Origin: Megachile rotundata | Taxonomy: Eukaryota > Arthropoda > Insecta > Hymenoptera > Megachilidae | Assembly: GCF_050947335.1 (NCBI RefSeq) | Contig: NC_134989.1 | Span: 7,495,501 to 7,559,500, forward strand | Reading direction: 5' to 3' | Length of the DNA stretch: 64,000 nucleotides | Shown: one piece after another, positions 58,567-64,000 of the stretch | Position numbering within the stretch: the first letter of the stretch is position 1 | How the letters are laid out: the number at the start of each line of letters is the position of its first letter | Translations under genes and position numbers: made by a program | Notes under the pieces: generated by a model | Seen by the model: only the letters and a program-made list of their open reading frames with translations | Database searches by the model: none | Told to the model about the DNA's origin: nothing

Positions 58567-58640
58567 GCTATATGTACATCTATTCATGCAAACATATATG
58601 TACATCCATTCATGTCAGCATACATATGTATCCATAAATA
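58567..58640. repeat. 26-bp simple repeat of ATATGTACATC / ATTCATGCAAAC
   Basis: Two and a half units: TATATGTACATCTATTCATG, then CAAACA, and TATATGTACATCCATTCATG, then TCAGCA, then a partial TACATATGTATCC. Related words occur on the outer side of copy 1 of the 55-bp motif. Confidence 0.65.
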
Positions 58641-59070
58641 CCTATACACAGTTCCATTCGACTAATGCGTATATCGGAATGTGTATTTCTAATTCTATTA
58701 CCTTTGTTTCATTTTATGAAAATTTACCATTTGACGTCATAGCTATGAACACAATTCCGCACATGCAAATAAGGTCTAATAAACAGGTTCATAAATACGA
58801 TTAGTAAACTCTGAGAACTAAAGTAATTTCATTTACTGCGGACCACACACGCATACTTTAACAACTATTAATGTGAAACTGAAGTTAGCGTTGAAACGTG
58901 CTATTCCAGGGCGATTCGGAACGAAAGCAGTCACGATTGCAGATAAACTGTAAGTTGTTTAAAGTGAGAATGACAGGAGGAATTGTTTGCTTGCGAACGA
59001 TTTATGGCAACGACTTTTGAGATAAAATGTGCGCGAGAGAAGTGGCACTTAAAAGTGTTTAATTAAATTC
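58641..59070. other. Unique DNA, no gene seen
   Basis: AT-rich, with a GC-richer patch at 58860-59060. Short + frames at 58468-58804 cross the simple repeat and are not credible. Confidence 0.5.
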
Positions 59071-59400
59071 ATTATTTAGAAATTTAGTTATTTGGTAGTT
59101 TGGTAATTCGGAAATTTGATACTTTGAAAATTTAGAAATTTGAGGATTCAGAGATTTGGTGCTTTGAAAATTCAGAAATTTATAGACTCAGGGATTTAGA
59201 AATTTAGAATTTTAAAAATTTTGGAATGCAGACATTTGAAGATTCAAAGATTTGTAAACTTAGAGACATAAAAATACAGAAATGTGGACGTTTAGACATT
59301 TGCTGATGTATTTAGAATTTTTTTAATTTAGAAATTCGAAGATCTAGAAATTCAGAAGTTTAAAAATATCAAATTTTCCAATTTTTAACACCTGAAATTC
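59071..59400. repeat. Decayed AAATTT/GGATTCAG word repeat
   Basis: Runs of AGAAATTTGAGGATTCAGAG, ATTTGGTGCTTTGAAAATTC and similar, unit about 20-25 bases, too diverged for a firm period. Same vocabulary and strand as the 54.6- and 57.7-kb arrays. Confidence 0.65.
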
Positions 59401-60500
59401 ACTCGCAACTGAAATATGGCAACTAAAAAATTTAAAAACGTAATCTCAAATTTTAATCTCTAATTACCAGTATATTTGCAACCTTATCAAATTTTCTAAA
59501 TAAAAATTAAAAATTTTGATTATCACCATGAGACAAGTCAACATATAAATTTACCTAAATTACAAAAATAAAATATAAAAATAAAAACCTGTTTAGACAA
59601 ATTCCCAGAAATATTTCTATTTCCAATGAATCTGTTCCCGCAAATTCCGAGTCACGTTTCATATTCATCGAAGCTCGAGAATATTAAATTTCCCGATACA
59701 TAAATTCGATCGCTCATAAAAGTTGTGTCAAGCGCATCCCTCAATATTTGATGCAGCAAGACGTTAATCTTCCCGTCATCGATTATCAATCTCCCCGAAT
59801 ATAATAACAGCAGAAAAAGAGATCGTATCCCCGTGATATCTCGATTTTCCTAAGAACCGTTCTCGTTTACCAGAAATTTCACGTCAATTATGCAGGTTTG
59901 AAGTTTCACTTACAGGGCAGTTCTCAAAGAAAGTTTTCGTTCCACAGAAACTTTTGGTCCGTGCCTCGTCATAAATTCTCGTTTTAAGCTCGCGACTGCC
60001 TCGTTAATTCGGAAATCTGGGTCTATCATTAGCATAGATTTCTATGTAGCTCGAGCAATTTCCAAAGACGTTAACTGAATTTCAAAAACAGGGTTACGCA
60101 GTTAGTGTCTTAATTGAGATTCTCAATTAAAACTTCGGGCGTTGGGACAAATTACATTGCTACTTGTTGAGGTTGTTAATCGTATTGCTAAATTGAGAGT
60201 CTTATGCAAATTTTATAATACTATGAAAATATTTTATCCTAACTCCATGTAACAGGTTGCGATTAACACAGTTATTCAAACTGTCACGATAAAATACGTA
60301 TATAGTATAAGTATATTTTTGTTTACTGTTCAAGTTCAAAATTCATAGCAATGAGTTTGTCATTTTTAATATTTGCTAATCTAGCAATAAGACATGTAAC
60401 ATTACAGTCTTTATATTTATTCAATTTCTTAGTTTGAGGACCATTCGTCAAATTAAAATGAAGGCTGAACTTCGCTGAATCAGGAATAAAATTATAAATA
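59401..60500. other. Unique DNA with GC-richer patch 59630-60120
   Basis: No coding or RNA signal recognised. AT-rich outside the patch. Confidence 0.5.
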
Positions 60501-60786
60501 AGGGATGATATGTAAAATATCTGTTATACGAGAATTCTTTATCTTAACAAAAATTGATGTATGCTTTAACAAAAACTGCTTAATTTTTTCAATTCAAAGA
60601 ATTCTGATATGTGTCCACATGTGAGGACATATGTCCTCCACAAATGAGGGATATGTAAAATATTTGTTATACGAGAATTCTTTATCTTAACAAAAGTTGA
60701 TGTATACTTTAACAAAAACTGCTTAATTTTTTCAATTTGAAGAATTCTGACATATGTCCACATGTGAGGACATGTCCTCCATATAT
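60501..60786. repeat. 143-bp tandem duplication with palindromic core
   Basis: ATATGTAAAATAT and ACGAGAATTCTTTATCTTAA recur 143 bases apart (60531 and 60674). Each copy ends with GTCCACATGTGAGGACAT, in which TGTCC and GGACA pair around ACATGTG, followed by a second ATGTCCTCCA. The two minus-strand frames (60799-60566, 60993-60709) share HIWRTCPHMW-like peptides only because of the duplication. Confidence 0.9.
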
Positions 60787-62940
60787 GATATGGATACATG
60801 TATACAAATCTGTTACTGTTACCTTCTCATTAATTAATTTGTTAACCATTTCGTTTACCACTGTGAGAGCTGTGTAAAGAAATAAAACCTCTGAAAAACA
60901 ATTAAACTCCTGAAAATCGTGCGGTTTGGATATTTGAACGTGAAGTTTCCGGTCGATTTCCATCGTTACGAATTTACGTGACAGAAATATCATTTACGAC
61001 GCGATATCGTAAAATGTGCACACGATAAAAAAGTCACACTATTTGGTAGACGAAATCGATCTGCGGCAATATTCTTTTCAGCGAAACTCGCGCGTTTTTC
61101 ATGGAGATCGCCACTCGAAGATCGCGCGCCGTAATTAATGTACTTCTCCCCGAAACGTCATTCTTGGCGAACCTTTTGCACAGCCAGTTTCAACGCTGAA
61201 AGAGCGATTGATACGAAAACCTTTCGATTTTGCTGAAAATCAAAGCTGCGTGTCTGGGACGGCCATGAAAGTTGCGGATGTTTTTTTTATTTTCGATCTT
61301 TGATGCCCGTACGGTCCGGCTATCGTGTAACGCGAATTATTTACCGAACCACTCCCGTGAAGAAGTGCTTTTCGATGCTTTTTCCATCCCATTGCAAACA
61401 TAATTCATGGATTAAAAGCTAACATCGGGGAAATTAAGCGGCCCCGAGATATTTTGAGCCCGCTGCACTTTTACTTCCCAGGGTTTCACGGCGAATGCAA
61501 TCGAGTCGAGTGCTTCCGATTGTTAAAAACTTAATGTGTTAGAAATAAAGTGGTTTATTGGAACTCTTGTAATTGCGTTCCGTATATATTGTGAAAGAAA
61601 TATTGTTGCGGTTAACAATAGTTTTGTGCTAGACGCTTGTGTATACCTATTAAACTTTTATACCGTAATCAAGTGATGTTGAATCAAATTTTAAACATAA
61701 TTTAAATTGCAAGCTTTTGTGACTTGTAATTATATTTTAAAATTTAATAATAGGTCTACATTCAGTTCTCTCTAAAATCAGTTACCAAATTATTCTTCAA
61801 TTTGAAAATTAATTATGAGTTAAATTAATATTTAAATTACTTAGGAAATTAATATTGTGGACAAAATATGAGCTAAATATGAAGAATGTTATATGTAAAA
61901 TAAAATATATATTGTCTTCTTGTAAGGTTACGTTGCATTGATTTTATAATAACTATAGAATCTACATTGTGGATGATTGATTAAATGTATGAATATAGCT
62001 GAGCATGAATTTATGAGGTCTATAGGTGAGTTATGAAAATGAATATTGTTAATAATAGAACTATGAGTCAAAATAACTGGTCACAGATTTTGTATCTTAT
62101 TTAATAAAATTTTGTTGCTTTCGTTGAAACTTTCTGTCACACTTTTTCGAGATGAAGAATGATTACGTTATAAGTTAGGTAATTATTGTAGGTTATAGTA
62201 ATTATTGTATAATTGTGAATTTATGGTTAGTTTATTAAATAGGTAAGTGTGTCTTTTGCAATGACAGTTGTAGTGTTAAATATGAGTTTAATAAATAAAT
62301 GTATTTGAAGAATGAATTTGTCATATGAAATTACTATGTGAGTTCGAGTGGTTTTAGGTTAGGGTTGCACAGCAATAAAGAGTAGAATGAAATGTATATA
62401 CAATTAATTAATTCTTAAAGTTGTATATTGGAAATTAAATTTGTATTGTATTGCTACAATTTGAAATTGTAATAAATTAACTTTAAAAAAGCTGTTTGTA
62501 TTTATAGGAGTTAGAAACATTTTTTGACAAAAAATATTAAAAAAACGTTATTTTTACATTGAATGTACCAGAAGTAAGTTTAAGTGAGCAGCAGGTAATT
62601 TCTTAACGTTGAAGTGTTAATGAACAGGAAAAGTTTAGAACGCTGAGTAGCTTATTGTACTTACTTGTTAAGAAGTACAAAAGCTGCTTAAATTATGTAG
62701 GTCTCGGAATGGAACATTTTCGGAGTAAAATTCACCGTTTACGAATTTTGTAAGATGAGATTGTTTAAAATATATAATGGTGAAACTTTTAAACACTTTC
62801 TGCATATTTTTGGAAATAAATTGAAACATGCATCTCATTGATTATTATTTTTACTGATTTTAGTGGGTGCCATTTATATGCAAAATTGTACAAGAAACGA
62901 ATTTATATTAAAGATTGTGATGTTACTATTTTGCATTAAT
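60787..62940. other. GC-richer island 60950-61530, then AT desert
   Basis: The island has many CpGs and TAATTAAT homeodomain-type words. A 54-codon + frame (about 61132-61300) is open without an ATG and resembles nothing. Bases 61530-62940 are AT-rich without genes. Confidence 0.5.
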
Positions 62941-63350
62941 TTTACGAATATAGGAATTTGGGAATTTAAAAATTAAATTATGTGTGAACTTCGAAGCTGG
63001 AAATTTGCAATGTGTAAATTTAGAAGTCTGAGTATTTACAAATTTGAAATATGGAAATTTGGGAATTTGGGAATTTGGGAACTTGGGAATTTGGGAATTC
63101 AGGAATTTGGGAATTTGGGAATTTGGGAATTTGGGAATTTGGAAACTTGGAAATTGGGGAATTTGGGAATTTGGGAATTTAGTAATTTGGTAATTTGGTA
63201 ATTTGGTAGTTTAGTAATTTGGTAACTTGAAAATTTAAAAACTTGGACACTTGAATATCTAAAAGTATAAAAATTTGAAAATACAAAAATTTGTCCATTT
63301 CTAAATCAGCAAATTAATAATCCAAATCTAGAAATTTAAAAGTTAGATAT
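62941..63350. repeat. 8-bp minisatellite, GGGAATTT
   Basis: Bases 63056-63205 are GGGAATTT repeated with few changes (GGAAACTT, GGTAATTT variants), flanked by decayed AAATTTG words. G-rich on the + strand. The Trp-Glu-Phe-Gly-Asn-Leu frame (62980-63201) is an artefact. Confidence 0.9.
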
Positions 63351-64000
63351 ATTTGTCAAATAAGAAACGAATATCTTAAATATATTCAATTTAATTATCA
63401 TTAACAGCATTGTACATCAAGTTGAAGACAAACGACTTAAAAAAAGAAAAAAGCAATTTGAGGAAACAAGTCAAATGTCCTCAATTAACATAAACCCACA
63501 AATCCACGAGGACAGACTAAAGAGTCTTGTTTCCATCGTAATAAAAACCAAAAGTAGAAAATGCAGTCCTCACGTTTTACTTATAAAACTACACAACAAC
63601 TTTTCCATATGTTTTCTTCTAACTGTTCAAAACCGGTCTTTCCGCTTTTAACTAAAATAACTGAGAGGAGAAAAAATATTTTAACCCGCGGAGGTATACA
63701 GTAGATGTGATTTATTTGAAAACATATAAATACCTTGAAAAATATGGTTGTCTCGGAAAAATATTTCACACGAAAATTGGTAAATAAAGTTGGAGAGAAC
63801 ATATATCATATGTGCATATATTTACTAAACCTGCGATAACGTTGAAAAAGTCATGCAAATTCTATAAAATCCAAATTTAACTGGACTGCATTTTTTTTAC
63901 ATAAAAAATTCTTTGCAATATTGTGCATAAAGTGGTATGAAGACGTACTATTAAAAAAAATTAATATTTAGATATTTGGTATATCGAGGATATTAAAGTA
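63351..64000. other. AT-rich unique DNA, no gene seen
   Basis: One 73-codon minus frame (63802-63581) is AT-driven and unrecognised. No other signal up to the window edge. Confidence 0.5.

Noticed and set aside
62980..63201. + strand Trp-Glu-Phe-Gly-Asn-Leu repeat frame
   Set aside because: Translation of the 8-bp GGGAATTT array, not a protein.

Overview
The window looks like nuclear DNA of an insect, and a hymenopteran (bee, ant or wasp) is my best guess. The reasons are a strongly AT-rich background broken by CpG-tolerant, GC-richer islands of 0.3-0.9 kb, the tail of a Jockey-like non-LTR retrotransposon, a Tc1/mariner-type non-autonomous DNA transposon, and an arthropod-type initiator (TCAGT) in front of a probable non-coding first exon. 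The species call is inference. Nothing looks prokaryotic or organellar, and I found no tRNA, rRNA or CRISPR.

I recognise no intact protein-coding gene. The only recognisable coding remains are two decayed copies of one LINE reverse-transcriptase tail (1147-2051 and 32998-33928), both on the + strand, about 31.85 kb apart and sharing the same in-frame stop. Other open frames lie in GC-richer islands, pyrimidine-rich tracts or short-period repeats, where long frames arise by chance. The few I could not dismiss are listed at low confidence; the best is a minus-strand frame at 44371-45021 interrupted by a single TAG.

Layout. 0-16 kb: an AT minisatellite at the left edge, LINE copy 1, a 595-bp MITE with 27-bp inverted ends and TA duplications (4282-4876), GC islands (the richest at 9.5-10.26 kb, with a Z-DNA-prone tract and a cluster of AACCGATC words), and a 1.28-kb array with a period near 187 bp. 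16-33 kb: AT desert with a CCAATTTT array, 134-bp, 50-bp and 194-bp tandem duplications, a 114-bp array and a diverged duplicated island just left of LINE copy 2. 34-46 kb: a 9-bp ATTCCCYAG array, an oppositely oriented 16-bp GGGAATCTAGGGATTT array, a 297-bp triplication and a GAAGTTTAA/ATTGATAAA array. 46-54 kb: mostly unique DNA with a 43-bp array and the candidate promoter and first exon near 50.7 kb (+). 54-64 kb: a 118-bp array, a 96-bp higher-order array built from six 16-bp monomers and flanked by direct copies of a 55-bp motif, a 143-bp duplication, and a GGGAATTT array.

The main theme is the repeats. Roughly a dozen separate minisatellites 1-15 kb apart share the word set AATTT / GGGAATCTAGG / TTCCCAAATT, and several have higher-order structure. 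Most are C-rich on the + strand left of 35.3 kb and G- or purine-rich right of 37.2 kb. The rest of the window is best read as intergenic or large-intron DNA with spaced GC-richer islands that could be regulatory.
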